In this document: positions 26,905 through 36,715 of the stretch, piece by piece | Layout: the number at the start of each line of letters is the position of its first letter | Position numbering within the stretch: the first letter of the stretch is position 1 | Assembly (NCBI GenBank): GCA_002877915.1 | Contig: PNJE01000053.1 | Coordinates: 1 to 50,454, forward strand | Direction of reading: 5' to 3' | Origin: Candidatus Aminicenantota bacterium | GTDB taxonomy: Bacteria; Acidobacteriota; Aminicenantia; Aminicenantales; Saccharicenantaceae | Length of the DNA: 50,454 nt | The notes under the pieces: model-generated | What the model saw: the letters and a program-made list of their open reading frames with translations, nothing else | Told to the model about the DNA's origin: nothing | Database searches by the model: none | Made by a program: the position numbers and the translations under genes

Positions 26905-28269
26905 TTAATAATATTTCTCCAGGTATTCGGGTCTTATTCTCTTAAGTTCATTTTTCGGCAGCAGGCGCAGGAGTTTCCAGCCAATCTCAATAGTCTCTTC
27001 TATCGAACGCGCTTCAAATTCTCCCTGGCGGATGAACTCTGTCTCAAAGAGATCAGCAAACTTGAGATAAAGACGGTCCAGATCAGTCAGGGCAGCTTCT
27101 CCCAGGATGAGGGCCAGCTCCCGAGCTTCCTGACCTCGAGCATAGGCGGCAAAAAGCTGGTTTAAAACATCGGAATGGTCTTCTCTGGTTTTGCCGGCGC
27201 CGATTCCCTTGTCCTTCAAGCGGGAAAGGGAAGGCAGAACATCAATTGGTGGATAGATGCCTTTCCGATGGAGTTCCCGACTAAGGATAATCTGCCCCTC
27301 AGTGATATAACCAGTCAGGTCAGGAATTGGATGGGTTTTATCATCTTCGGGCATGGTCAAAATGGGAATCATGGTAATCGAGCCTTTTTTCCCTTTAATC
27401 CGGCCAGCTCTCTCATACATCGTCGCCAAGTCAGTGTAAAGATAACCAGGATAACCGCGCCTTCCAGGAATTTCTTTCCGGGCGGCTGATATTTCCCGCA
27501 GGGCTTCAGCATAAAAAGTCATATCTAACAGAATAACCAGGACATGCATATCAAGGTTGAAGGCTAAGTACTCGGCACAGGTAAGAGCTAAGCGGGGGGT
27601 GGCAATTCTTTCGATAGCTGGTTCATTGGCCAGATTCAGAAAAAGCACTGCTCTTTCCAGAGCTCCGGTATGGCGAAAATCTTCAATAAAAAAATTAGCT
27701 TCTTCAAAAGTGATTCCCATAGCTCCAAAGACTACAGCAAATTTCTCTTCCTTTCCCAGGACCTTCGACTGACGAGCGATTTGAGCAGCAATCCGGGAGT
27801 GAGGCAAGCCACTTCCTGAAAAAATCGGCAGTTTCTGACCTCGCACTAAAGGATTCATCCCGTCGATGGCCGAAATACCGGTTTGAATGAATTCTGAAGG
27901 ATAATCGCGGGCATCGGGATTTATCGGGCGACCGTTAATATCGAGCATTTCCCGGGCGATTATTCGCGGACCGCCGTCTCTCGGTTGACCAGAACCATCA
28001 AAAACCCGACCGATGATTTCTTCTGAAACTGATAATTGCTGGGAACGCCCCAAAAATCTTACTTTTGATCGGTCAACGTCCAGTCCAACCGTTCCTTCAA
28101 AAACCTGAACAACCGCCTGGTTGGTGGAAATATCAAGGACTGTTCCCCGGCGAATATGGCCGTCGGCGTCTTCGATTTCCACTAACTCGTTGTATTTAAC
28201 CTCGGCGATCTTTTCAACTATCACCAAAGGTCCAACTATGTTAGATACGGTTAAATATTCCTTAGGCAT
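26905..28269 (-). CDS. atpB: V-type ATP synthase subunit B
   Basis: 454 residues from the ATG at 28269, which has AAGGT 10 bases upstream and overlaps the subunit A stop by 8 bases; the frame can be extended to 28311 but the extra 14 residues are not family-like. It lacks the P loop ([16 protein letters not shown] instead), as expected for the non-catalytic regulatory subunit. It contains [30 protein letters not shown] in pieces and [14 protein letters not shown]. Together with subunit A it makes the A3B3 headpiece. Confidence 0.94.
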   Translation of the reverse strand: MPKEYLTVSNIVGPLVIVEKIAEVKYNELVEIEDADGHIRRGTVLDISTNQAVVQVFEGTVGLDVDRSKVRFLGRSQQLSVSEEIIGRVFDGSGQPRDGGPRIIAREMLDINGRPINPDARDYPSEFIQTGISAIDGMNPLVRGQKLPIFSGSGLPHSRIAAQIARQSKVLGKEEKFAVVFGAMGITFEEANFFIEDFRHTGALERAVLFLNLANEPAIERIATPRLALTCAEYLAFNLDMHVLVILLDMTFYAEALREISAARKEIPGRRGYPGYLYTDLATMYERAGRIKGKKGSITMIPILTMPEDDKTHPIPDLTGYITEGQIILSRELHRKGIYPPIDVLPSLSRLKDKGIGAGKTREDHSDVLNQLFAAYARGQEARELALILGEAALTDLDRLYLKFADLFETEFIRQGEFEARSIEETIEIGWKLLRLLPKNELKRIRPEYLEKYY

Positions 28270-30031
28270 GGTCTTTACCTTCAGCTGAAAGTTTTTTGAA
28301 CGCATCATCAATTTCTTTCTCTACCTCCAGAAGGGCTCCCTCATCTTCCGGTAGATATTTCATTCTCGAAATGCGTTCGCGCACCTCAAGAGAAACGATT
28401 TTGCTAAACTCGTAGCCTTCATTCAAAGCCTCAATCGCCTGATGATGAAAATGAAGAATAGCGCGGAGCATTAAATATTGCTTTCGCAGGGAAGTATAGG
28501 TGTCCTGGGGGTGATAGGCATTCTGGTGGAGAAAATCCTCTCTAATTGACCGGGCTGTTTCCAGAATTAATCTTTCTTTGAAAGACAAAGATTCAACCCC
28601 GATCAGTCGGGCTATCTCCTGAAGCTCAGATTCCAGTTCCAGCAATTTTATAGCTTCCTGGCTCAGGTCAACAAAATCTTCCGCTACTTTTTCAGCCCAG
28701 AATTTTTTTATTGAATCGCGGTATAGAGAATAGCTCTGAAGCCAGTTAATAGCCGGGAAATGCCTCATATTAGCCAGGCGGTCATCGAGAGCCCAAAAAA
28801 CCTTGACCACCTTGAGAGTAGCTTGCACTACCGGGTCAGAGAGGTCGCCTCCCGGAGGGCTAACTGCACCGATAACACTCAAATCTCCAGGGCGATTATC
28901 TGAACCGAGGCAGACTACCTTACCCGCTCTTTCGTAAAATTCGGCCAAACGGCTCGCTAAGTAAGCCGGGTAGCCTTCGTCTCCTGGCATTTCTTCCATC
29001 CGGCCGGAAATTTCTCGCAGAGCTTCAGCCCAACGGGAAGAAGAATCGGCCATCAAGGCTACTGAATAGCCCATATCCCGGAAATACTCGGCAATGGTCA
29101 TCCCGGTATAGATAGAAGCTTCTCGCGCGGCCACCGGCATATTAGAGGTATTGGCAATAATAATCGTCCGCTCCAGCAGGGGGCGACCGGTAGTCGGGTC
29201 TTTAAGTTCCGGGAAGCTCAAAAGCAGGTCAGCCACTTCATTGCCGCGCTCGCCACAAGCGACATAAACAATAATCTGGGCATTAGACCATTTGGCTAAC
29301 TGGTGCTGAACCACAGTCTTTCCGCTGCCAAAAGGACCGGGAACACAGGCAGTGCCTCCCTTAGCCAAAGGGAAGAGGGTATCCAGAATCCTCTGACCGG
29401 TGACCAGGGGTTCGCTGGGAACGAGCCTCTCTTTGACCGGGCGTTGCTTTCGCACCGGCCAGACCTGGAAAAGATTAAGTTCTTTTATTTCTCCCGAATC
29501 CTTCTTCACCTGGCCAATGGTTTCGGTCACTAAGAATTCACCTTGTTTAATTTCGACAATTTCTCCTTCGCTTCTTTCCGGAACCATGACAAAATGTTTG
29601 ATTAGCGGTGTTTCCTGAACATATCCAATGATATCTCCAGGTACCACCTTTTCTCCTTTTTTCTTAAGAGGGATAAATTTCCAGCGCCGGTCGCGGCTCA
29701 GGGCAGGAATTTCTATTCCCCTCGAGACGAAATCGCCATATCTCGCCCGGATGATATCGAGAGGCCTTTGGATTCCGTCATAAATCGAGCCCAGAAGCCC
29801 CGGCCCAAGTTCTACCGATAAGGATTTTCCAGTCAAAATTACAGGTTCACCCGGGCCAATTCCGGTAGTATCTTCATAAACCTGGATGTAGGCCTGGTCA
29901 TTATTCAGTTCGATAATTTCACCGATTAGACCAAGATGGCCAACTCTCACCATATCGTACATCTTAGCCCCTAAGCATTCTGAAGCCACCACCAAGGGGC
30001 CGGCTACTCGAATTATTTTACCTTGCTTCAT
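28262..30031 (-). CDS. atpA: V-type ATP synthase catalytic subunit A
   Basis: About 589 residues from the ATG at 30031 ([15 protein letters not shown]), which has AAGGA six bases upstream and overlaps the subunit F stop by 14 bases; in-frame sequence up to 30184 lacks family resemblance and overlaps atpF, so it is excluded. The P loop is [11 protein letters not shown], the catalytic Glu lies in CGERGNEV, and the long non-homologous insertion of V/A-type A subunits is present (residues about 110-190). [22 protein letters not shown] is seen in parts. This subunit hydrolyses or makes ATP. Confidence 0.95.
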   Translation of the reverse strand: MKQGKIIRVAGPLVVASECLGAKMYDMVRVGHLGLIGEIIELNNDQAYIQVYEDTTGIGPGEPVILTGKSLSVELGPGLLGSIYDGIQRPLDIIRARYGDFVSRGIEIPALSRDRRWKFIPLKKKGEKVVPGDIIGYVQETPLIKHFVMVPERSEGEIVEIKQGEFLVTETIGQVKKDSGEIKELNLFQVWPVRKQRPVKERLVPSEPLVTGQRILDTLFPLAKGGTACVPGPFGSGKTVVQHQLAKWSNAQIIVYVACGERGNEVADLLLSFPELKDPTTGRPLLERTIIIANTSNMPVAAREASIYTGMTIAEYFRDMGYSVALMADSSSRWAEALREISGRMEEMPGDEGYPAYLASRLAEFYERAGKVVCLGSDNRPGDLSVIGAVSPPGGDLSDPVVQATLKVVKVFWALDDRLANMRHFPAINWLQSYSLYRDSIKKFWAEKVAEDFVDLSQEAIKLLELESELQEIARLIGVESLSFKERLILETARSIREDFLHQNAYHPQDTYTSLRKQYLMLRAILHFHHQAIEALNEGYEFSKIVSLEVRERISRMKYLPEDEGALLEVEKEIDDAFKKLSAEGKDHA

Positions 30032-30368
30032 GATCATTCCTTCCTCTGATAAAAAGGGCATCTGAACCGGTAGCTTTAATCGAAATTTCAGATAGTATTT
30101 CAGCCACCGCTCTGGAAACCTGGCGATAATCAGAGAACCCAAGGCAAACCGGGAAGAACTTTTGGGCCAGCCCGGCCAGTTCATTTTTCAATGGCTCAAG
30201 CCACGATTCTTGAATCAGGCACAGGGCATACTTTTCATTAACTATCCTGGCCAGCATAACCTTAGCCTCTTCGACCGAAGCTGGAGAAAAAATAGAAAGG
30301 CCGAGCACCCTCAGGGGCAAGCAAAAATCTTTCTCTCCGATAACCGCTACCCTACTGGTCTCAGACAT
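30018..30368 (-). CDS. atpF: V-type ATP synthase subunit F
   Basis: 116 residues with the Rossmann-like N-terminus VAVIGEKDFCLPLRVLGL and YALCLIQESWLEPL typical of subunit F. The usual C-terminal tail that reaches the D subunit is present in short form (IKATGSDAL). The start overlaps the subunit C stop by 8 bases, and the stop overlaps the subunit A start. F sits with D on the central stalk. Identity rests on position and the N-terminal pattern. Confidence 0.88.
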   Translation of the reverse strand: MSETSRVAVIGEKDFCLPLRVLGLSIFSPASVEEAKVMLARIVNEKYALCLIQESWLEPLKNELAGLAQKFFPVCLGFSDYRQVSRAVAEILSEISIKATGSDALFIRGRNDHEAR

Positions 30369-31149
30369 AGGTCTGACTTATCCTTTCTTTTAAAATCTGG
30401 GGAGGCACCCTAAGCATTTTTCCTGTCAAAACCATCTGCATCAGTTTCAATTCCCGCTTCCTGGCCAGTCCATAAGCAAAAAGCGGTTCAGGCCCAAAAA
30501 TAATCTGCTTGGCTTTTTTTAAATGCTCCATCAATAGGTTTTCTATTTCCCTTTCGAAAACAATAAAACTTTCTTCAGAAGCAAAAAAATCAAAGCCTTT
30601 TTGCCATAAATCAAAATAGGAGGTGAAGCGAATTACCTGGCCGAAATCTTCCAGCTGGCCATTATAATTTTCAATAAATAATCTTTTTTCTAAGGTTCCT
30701 CCGGGGATAAATTGCTGCTCAAATCTTTTAACCGGCAATTCAAGATAATGACACCGGAGGAAAAACTTTAGATTGAATAGATCAATCCTCAAGCGAAAAT
30801 AATTTAAAATAAAAGGATTGTTAGCCCCGGCTGTTAGTGAAGATATTTTTTCAGTATCTTCCGCCTGTTGATAATAAAAATAAAAACTCTTTTCCAAAAA
30901 GAGCTCTTCCAGCAGATGATCCAGAGCGATCTTTTCTTCTTGCAAGAAATTTTCTAACTCGTCCGATGTCCGGATTGCCAAAAATCTTTCTCCGAACTCG
31001 CCGGCCTCAGAAATTACTTCTACCGCTTTATTCAGGTCAGGAGCTTCAGCCGCTTCTTTAAAAACCTCGTAAGAAATCAGGTAGTTCTCCAACGCTCTTA
31101 TTCTGCCGACGGCAAAAGCATAATCTAAGGGTGAATGTTTTTGAGCCAT
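30361..31149 (-). CDS. atpC: V-type ATP synthase subunit C (short form)
   Basis: 262 residues against the usual 320-350. It is almost wholly helical. The C-terminal signature ARKRELKLMQMVLTGKMLRVPP followed by ERISQTYV matches the AC39/C-subunit family, as does FNLKFFLRC. Subunit C links the central stalk to the membrane rotor ring. The stretch missing relative to longer members lies in the middle region, so a shortened helical repeat is the likely reason. It starts 2 bases after the subunit E frame ends. Confidence 0.85.
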   Translation of the reverse strand: MAQKHSPLDYAFAVGRIRALENYLISYEVFKEAAEAPDLNKAVEVISEAGEFGERFLAIRTSDELENFLQEEKIALDHLLEELFLEKSFYFYYQQAEDTEKISSLTAGANNPFILNYFRLRIDLFNLKFFLRCHYLELPVKRFEQQFIPGGTLEKRLFIENYNGQLEDFGQVIRFTSYFDLWQKGFDFFASEESFIVFEREIENLLMEHLKKAKQIIFGPEPLFAYGLARKRELKLMQMVLTGKMLRVPPQILKERISQTYV

Positions 31150-31150
31150 A

Positions 31151-31567
31151 TTAAATTTTTAACCAATCCAGAATATCATTCTCAATTTCTTGGCCGAGCT
31201 CATTTACCAGGCGGTCATAAGGTAAAGTTTCTTCCTTTACCCCCTGCCGGGAAATTATTTCTTTTTTTAATCTGATTTTCTTAAGCTCTTCTCTCTGCCA
31301 GGCCGCCTTCAATACCTGTTCAATTAACTGGCGCTTCGTCCGAAGCAGTTCCATTTTCTTTTTTAGCTGGGCCTCAGTCAGAATCCGCTTGGCTTCCAGC
31401 TCAGCTTCAATAGTCGCCTGCTTTAAAATAGCCTCAGCTTGCTCTTGAGCTCTTTCTTCAGCTTCTTCCTTAATGGCCTCAGCTTTTTTCCTGGTCTCTT
31501 CCAGAATGGCGGTCGCCTCCTGCTGGGCTTCCAGGTCAATTTTCTCCAGGATCTTCTCCAGACTCAT
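31151..31567 (-). CDS. atpE: V-type ATP synthase subunit E (short form)
   Basis: 138 residues, shorter than the usual 185-200. A long charged coiled coil fills residues 1-90 (SLEKILEKIDLEAQQEATAI onward, rich in Glu, Ala, Lys). A small C-terminal domain follows (RQGVKEETLPYDRLVNELGQ, ending in ILDWLKI). Subunit E with G/H forms the peripheral stalk. The name rests on the coiled coil, the position between K and C, and the small C-terminal domain; coiled coils give weak family evidence. Confidence 0.75.
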   Translation of the reverse strand: MSLEKILEKIDLEAQQEATAILEETRKKAEAIKEEAEERAQEQAEAILKQATIEAELEAKRILTEAQLKKKMELLRTKRQLIEQVLKAAWQREELKKIRLKKEIISRQGVKEETLPYDRLVNELGQEIENDILDWLKI

Positions 31568-31588
31568 GTTGGCCTCATCAACTTTGAC

Positions 31589-32065
<477 letters not shown>

Positions 32066-32099
32066 CTACCTCCTGATGGAGTCCAGAACGTTACGTTTA

Positions 32100-34013
32100 T
32101 CATCTGATAAACTCCACATATTTATTTTCTAATTTGAAGGGTTTAAATGGGCGACCACCGGCTTGATAAAATCGGCTGAAAAATTCGACAAACTGCAGCC
32201 TCATCGAATGGACAAATCCTCCTAAGAAACTTATCGCCAGGTTAAAAAGATGGCCGCCAACAAAAATTAAAACAGCCGCCAGCCAGCCAACAAAGGGAAT
32301 TTTCCAGGCAATCTGGACCAGGGAATTGACCACCATGGCAATTACTCCGGTCGATAAACCAAGAGCCAGAATACGAGAGTAGGACAGAGTGTCAGCAAAA
32401 TAGCTTGATATGCCGTAAAGAGCATAAAGGCCGCTGAAAAATCTGGCCAGGGGATTGCGGGAAGAGGAAGTGAAAAAGACGACCCCGGCCGCCCCAACGA
32501 GAGTCAAAATCCCAATCGGCTTTTTCAAAGCCAGGTAAGCTACTAAGGATGGAAGGAGCAGCAACCAGCCGCCCTTAACGGCGATTGCTCCAACCTTGTT
32601 TCCAGATCGGTATTCTTTAACCAGGCTGAGAAAAGTCGATAACAAAACCTGAATGAATCCAAGAACTAAACTCAGAATTAAAAAGGGAATGGGATCTTTA
32701 ATCGGGTCAAGCAGCAACAGAGGTTTTATTGGATAGCCAAACCATCCCCCAACCAGGGTCCCGAAAATTATATTAGAAATTCCTAAATAAAAAAGAAGCT
32801 GCATAAAAAGTTTCGTCCCACCCCGGGGATTAGCCAGCTTAAGGTAAAGGAAACTTATCAGGGCCATAACCAATCCATAGCCAGCTTCACTGACACACAA
32901 CCCGACAAACATGAAGAAAAATGGCGCTAAGTAAACCGTTGGCTCAATGGTTTGGGGAGACGGAAGACCATAAAGGCTGGTGATGACCTCAAAAGGTTTC
33001 AAGATTTCCGGATTCCGCAAAATAACCGGAGCTTGTTCCATTTCTTCCGGGAGAGGATCCCTGAGAGTGAGAAAAATTTGCTCGGAAAAGCGGTGGACCT
33101 CCCGAGAAAAATTTTCAGCCTGAGAAGCTTCTATCCAGCCGGCTAAGCAGCTGGTTCTTTCGGTCAAACCAGTGAAGCCTGATTGGATAATTTTTTCCTT
33201 TTCATTGAGAAGCACATCATAAACGGCCATCAGAGCTGGACGATGAATAGCAAAGCTAGCCATCTCTTTTTCCAAGTTAGCCAATAACTCAAAGTTTTCA
33301 GCTTTTTTCTGCTCCAGCTGCTGAAGAAGGTCAATCACTTTCTCACCTTGACCCGCTCGACTGATATAGCCAGACAGAGAAATGAAATTAGCTTTAACTT
33401 CAGAAAATATTTCCTCTACTTCTTCCCTGGCACTCAGATGGTAGATAATCATAAGGATGATTTTGCTTTTCTGCTTAGAAATTATTGAAGCTCGCCAGGG
33501 AAGTTCTGGACGAGCAGTGATTACTTTTTCTAATTCCTGGGGTTGAACTTCAACCATCTGGATCTCACAATGCTCCAATCCGCTCAGCTCATTCAAAGGA
33601 ATATTCAAGCCAGAAAGGGGTCTGAGAAATTCTTCTTCCTTTTCAATCTGTTTAATCCCCTGGAGGACTTCATTCTTTTGGGCTTCAATTCTTTCATAAT
33701 CTTCCACTACTTTTTCATAGCCAAAATCAAGTAGAGCTTCTCTCAGACTGGCTGAATACTTGGGTTTCTGGGCTAAGAGCTTTTCCAGGCCCTTTTTTGG
33801 TTTATCCTCAGGCAGATTTTGCAGAAGGTGGCCTATCCGGCTCAGCCAGCGATCATATTCTGAGGCATCGGTTTCCACGGGTTTCAAGCTTAAATTTTCA
33901 TAGGGCAAAGAATCTATTTGAGCTACCCCCAGTTCCTGAAGGTAAGATAAAAAGCTTCCTAATTCTTCTTTTGGAAGAAGAATTTCAAAGCGTTTTACTG
34001 GAGAAATAGCCAT
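32100..34013 (-). CDS. atpI: V-type ATP synthase subunit I (membrane stator)
   Basis: 637 residues. The N-terminal half is soluble and strongly helical with coiled coils (KVVEDYERIEAQKNEVLQGI). The C-terminal half, from about residue 350, holds seven to eight membrane helices, including PFFFMFVGLCVSEAGYGL and the family feature SYSRILALGLSTGVIA. The conserved Arg in YSRILALGLS is the stator arginine expected to release the ion from the K ring. Length is normal for bacterial I subunits. It lies between G/H and K in the operon. Confidence 0.93.
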   Translation of the reverse strand: MAISPVKRFEILLPKEELGSFLSYLQELGVAQIDSLPYENLSLKPVETDASEYDRWLSRIGHLLQNLPEDKPKKGLEKLLAQKPKYSASLREALLDFGYEKVVEDYERIEAQKNEVLQGIKQIEKEEEFLRPLSGLNIPLNELSGLEHCEIQMVEVQPQELEKVITARPELPWRASIISKQKSKIILMIIYHLSAREEVEEIFSEVKANFISLSGYISRAGQGEKVIDLLQQLEQKKAENFELLANLEKEMASFAIHRPALMAVYDVLLNEKEKIIQSGFTGLTERTSCLAGWIEASQAENFSREVHRFSEQIFLTLRDPLPEEMEQAPVILRNPEILKPFEVITSLYGLPSPQTIEPTVYLAPFFFMFVGLCVSEAGYGLVMALISFLYLKLANPRGGTKLFMQLLFYLGISNIIFGTLVGGWFGYPIKPLLLLDPIKDPIPFLILSLVLGFIQVLLSTFLSLVKEYRSGNKVGAIAVKGGWLLLLPSLVAYLALKKPIGILTLVGAAGVVFFTSSSRNPLARFFSGLYALYGISSYFADTLSYSRILALGLSTGVIAMVVNSLVQIAWKIPFVGWLAAVLIFVGGHLFNLAISFLGGFVHSMRLQFVEFFSRFYQAGGRPFKPFKLENKYVEFIR

Positions 34014-34015
34014 GC

Positions 34016-34393
34016 TCAGCCCTTCCAGTTTTCAATAATCGCTAATATTTTATTCACGGTTTGTTCGACTGCCTGGCTAAAATTGGCCTGAGCTATTTTT
34101 ATCAGTTGTTGTTTTTCTTCTTCCATCTGCTGATTTATTTGCCGGGCTTGAGATTCAGCTCTGGCGATAATATCTTTTTTCTGGCTTTCAGCTTTAATTT
34201 TAGCTTCAGCTAAAATCTTTTTCCTTAATTCATCAGCTTCTTCGGTCGCTTTCCGAATTACTTCTGGTGAAGATTTCTGCTTGGTTTTTTCAATCAATAA
34301 TCGGGCTCTCTCTTCAGCTTGTCTGACTTTCTGGAGAGCTTCCCAGGCCTCATCTTCTGTTTTTTCTAACGGCTTCAATTTTTTTTCTTCCAT
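34016..34393 (-). CDS. V-type ATP synthase subunit G/H (coiled-coil peripheral stalk)
   Basis: 125 residues, almost entirely charged helix: repeats of Glu, Lys, Arg and Ala from residue 15 on (VRQAEERARLLIEKTKQK and EADELRKKILAEAKIKAESQ), then QINQQMEEEKQQLIKIAQ. No membrane segment. This matches the small G/H subunit that pairs with E in the peripheral stalk, and it is at the usual place ahead of subunit I, two bases before its start. As with E, coiled coil alone is weak evidence, so the context carries the call. Confidence 0.78.
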   Translation of the reverse strand: MEEKKLKPLEKTEDEAWEALQKVRQAEERARLLIEKTKQKSSPEVIRKATEEADELRKKILAEAKIKAESQKKDIIARAESQARQINQQMEEEKQQLIKIAQANFSQAVEQTVNKILAIIENWKG

Positions 34394-34495
34394 CTGACTC
34401 TTTCAGAAAAAATTAAAGATATATTATATTCAAAATTTCCTGGCCAGATATATTTTTGAGCCTTTATCGTTAACCTAATCTCCGGCCGTTAAGTC

Positions 34496-35272
34496 TCAGG
34501 CAATAATATGGGGATAAAGGTAAAAAGCTCCTTCTGGTAATTTTCTTCTTTGCCAGTAAGATTCAAGGGCATAAATTTTTGACGAATGTTCAACCGGCAA
34601 ATTAAAAATCAAAAAGCAACTGTTGTCGCTAAGACGCTTTAAAAAATAATACTCCTGTCCGCGGTCAACATGAACCACCAGTTGGCCGCCTTTCTTTTTC
34701 ATTTCCCGGGCGAGATCCACTATCAAATCCTCATTCTGCTGGCCAAAAGATTTATCTGAAAGATGAATCCAGACACCTTTATGACCATTTTCGGCCAAAG
34801 TTCCTTCAGGATTTCCGTGATGATAATAAACAAAAGCTGTGCCGGTTCTAAAAGCCAACTCCGAAAGCCGGCTGAGCAGTTCTGGATTTTGACGCTCTTC
34901 CCTATTGGTAATAAAAACTGATTTAAATATTTCCGGGGCATTAAAAATGGCAGAATCTGATTTTAGTTCGGACTGAATAAAGTAATAAGAATAACAATGC
35001 TTCGCCCGCAGGATACCGGTTAGGAGAACTAATTCCTGGAAATCCTTCCTAACAGAATCAGAAGTATAAAAGGAAAAGGGCGTAAAGGTCAAAGTCCCTA
35101 ATTCCAGGGAAGTAAGCTTTCCGCTGTCCAGTAGTTTTATATTAATTTTCTTCTTCCGGGATAAATAGAAAATCTTCTGTAACTCTGGTAAATCATACTG
35201 GTCGTCACGGATAATTAAAGTTTCTCTTGGGGGAGCCTGTTCTAACCAGCCTTCTATATTTAACCTTTCCAT
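34496..35272 (-). CDS. Unknown 258-residue protein heading the V-ATPase operon
   Basis: I do not recognise a family. The product appears soluble, with alternating strands and helices, no signal peptide and no cysteine-rich motif. It contains ETLIIRDDQYDLPELQK near the N-terminus and an internal segment GTAFVYYHHGNPEGTLAEN with two adjacent His. The ATG at 35272 has no clear Shine-Dalgarno, and a promoter-like pair at 35282-35310 would put the transcript start only a few bases upstream, so it may be leaderless or start further in. The 102-base gap to the G/H gene is compatible with co-transcription. Confidence 0.6.
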   Translation of the reverse strand: MERLNIEGWLEQAPPRETLIIRDDQYDLPELQKIFYLSRKKKINIKLLDSGKLTSLELGTLTFTPFSFYTSDSVRKDFQELVLLTGILRAKHCYSYYFIQSELKSDSAIFNAPEIFKSVFITNREERQNPELLSRLSELAFRTGTAFVYYHHGNPEGTLAENGHKGVWIHLSDKSFGQQNEDLIVDLAREMKKKGGQLVVHVDRGQEYYFLKRLSDNSCFLIFNLPVEHSSKIYALESYWQRRKLPEGAFYLYPHIIA

Positions 35273-35281
35273 AGGTTTATA

Positions 35282-35310
35282 AAGTTAGCACCTCAAAGCT
35301 AAAGTGTCAA
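35282..35310 (-). promoter_or_regulatory. Sigma-70 type promoter for the V-ATPase operon head gene
   Basis: On the minus strand TTGACA (35310-35305) and TAACTT (35287-35282) are 17 bases apart. The predicted start is only about 3 bases before the ATG at 35272. Either the first gene is leaderless or its true start lies downstream. Confidence 0.5.
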
Positions 35311-35551
35311 CAAAAGTAAGGTGGAATTTTTGGATAACATATGTAACGCCCCAATTATTAACGACCATAAAAACCGGGCCGTTAATTAAAAATGCCGGTT
35401 CGGTCCAAGCCTGTCACCACGGTCAAAAAAGCTTAGCGACCACGGGGGAAAGTCAGCCCATAGCCAGATTTTTTAAGCTCAGGCCTCAAACAACCAGCTC
35501 AGCGCGTCTTCTTTCCTGTCTCTCTGGCCAATAAACAGGCAATTATGGCAG

Positions 35552-35580
35552 TTGAGTCAGAATATCAAGTGGGGTATTAT
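35552..35580 (+). promoter_or_regulatory. Sigma-70 type promoter for queCDE
   Basis: TTGAGT (35552-35557) and TATTAT (35575-35580) are 17 bases apart, giving a transcript start near 35587 and a leader of about 65 nt with a small hairpin (TTATCT/AGATAA). Confidence 0.55.
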
Positions 35581-35651
35581 CTAGGTAGTTATCTTTCAAA
35601 TTAGAGATAATTAGCAGTTAATTATTTAAAACCGGAACAACAAAATAAGAA

Positions 35652-36374
35652 ATGAAGGTAAGAGGTAAAAAAACCAAAAAAGGCCAGGCGCTGGTGTTGC
35701 TCTCTGGTGGGATTGATTCCACCACTGCTCTCTACTGGGCCAGCCAGCGATATGAAACGGTGGTGCCGGTAATCTTTGACTATGGGCAAAGACACCGGGC
35801 GGAAATCCAGATGGCCCAAAAGACCGCAGTCAGAATGGGTTTTAAACCCCGGGTTATCAAAATTGATTTGCGTCAGGTTGGTGGCTCAGCCCTGACTGAT
35901 AAACGGATAGAAGTTCCGTCTTTTAAAAAAATTGAAGAAATAAAAGAAGGTCTGCCGATTACCTATGTGCCTTTCCGCAATGGCATTTTTATCTCGATAG
36001 CGGCAGCTCTGGCTGAGACTTTGGGCCTGAGTGATATTATCTGCGGTTTTAATGTGATTGATTCCCCCAATTATCCTGACACTACCGGCTCATTTATCCG
36101 GGCAATGGAAAAAGCTATTAATGAAGGAACCGGGGCTAAGTTCAGCCAGCAGAAATTTCGGATAATTGCCCCTTTCCTTAAAAAGAAAAAATCAGAAATA
36201 ATTGCCTATGGTCTATCTGTCGGGGCCGATTATTCCTATTCGATTACCTGCTATTCTGGGAGCGAAATTCCTTGCGGTCGCTGCTCGGCTTGCTTGCTCC
36301 GGGCCCAAGCCTGGGAAGAGGTTAGCCAGGAAGATCATTTGATTTCGCGCCTTAAAAAGGAGGGTAAAATATGA
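35652..36374 (+). CDS. queC: 7-cyano-7-deazaguanine (preQ0) synthase QueC
   Basis: 240 residues. The PP-loop motif LLSGGIDSTTALYWA lies near the N-terminus, and the zinc site near the C-terminus is in CYSGSEIPCGRCSACLLR (four Cys). QueC turns 7-carboxy-7-deazaguanine into preQ0 with ATP and ammonia, the third step of queuosine synthesis. The first 12 residues are basic and may not be essential; no strong ribosome site precedes the ATG. It overlaps queD by 4 bases. Confidence 0.95.
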   Translation: MKVRGKKTKKGQALVLLSGGIDSTTALYWASQRYETVVPVIFDYGQRHRAEIQMAQKTAVRMGFKPRVIKIDLRQVGGSALTDKRIEVPSFKKIEEIKEGLPITYVPFRNGIFISIAAALAETLGLSDIICGFNVIDSPNYPDTTGSFIRAMEKAINEGTGAKFSQQKFRIIAPFLKKKKSEIIAYGLSVGADYSYSITCYSGSEIPCGRCSACLLRAQAWEEVSQEDHLISRLKKEGKI

Positions 36375-36715
36375 GCTGGACTTTAAAAGTCAGAGATAAA
36401 TTTTCTGCCGCCCATTTTCTTAAAGAATATCAAGGAAAATGTGAGCAGCTTCATGGACACACTTTTATAGTAGAAGTGGAAATCAAGGCTCAGGAACTTA
36501 ATCAGGCCGGAATCAGTTTTGATTTTACTGAGATAAAAAGAAAGTTAGCCGAAATCCTGCCGGACCACACCCTACTTAACGAAGTTTTTAATTTCAATCC
36601 TTCGGCCGAAAATTTGTCCCGCCAGATCTTCAAGCAATTGAAAGAATTTTATCCGGTAATTGCCGTGACTGTCTGGGAGTCCGAGGATGCCGCCGCTACC
36701 TACACTGAAAGTTAA
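36371..36715 (+). CDS. queD: 6-carboxytetrahydropterin synthase QueD
   Basis: 114 residues. Zinc ligands are H15 (FSAAHF), H28 and H30 (LHGH), and the catalytic Cys is C24 in KCEQLHGH. DHTLLNE supplies the second active-site His. Converts 7,8-dihydroneopterin triphosphate to 6-carboxytetrahydropterin, the first dedicated step in preQ0 synthesis. AAAGGAGGG precedes the ATG. It overlaps queC by 4 bases and queE by 29 bases. Confidence 0.94.
   Translation: MSWTLKVRDKFSAAHFLKEYQGKCEQLHGHTFIVEVEIKAQELNQAGISFDFTEIKRKLAEILPDHTLLNEVFNFNPSAENLSRQIFKQLKEFYPVIAVTVWESEDAAATYTES

Larger units (their letters stand above)
35273..35651. other. Divergent intergenic region between the V-ATPase operon and queCDE
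   Basis: 379 bases with promoters on both strands (35282-35310 minus; 35552-35580 plus). A preQ1 riboswitch was looked for because queC follows, but I see no match to the preQ1-I consensus. Weak inverted repeats are TTAACG/CGTTAA in the left half and TTATCT/AGATAA at about 35589-35610 in the queC leader. No convincing gene; a short 76-codon frame in the region has no ribosome site. Confidence 0.5.

Noticed and set aside
35304-35534. Reading frame of 76 codons in the queC upstream region
   Set aside because: No ribosome site, poor composition, and it overlaps promoter elements.
35581-35651. preQ1 riboswitch before queC
   Set aside because: Checked for the preQ1-I consensus; not found.
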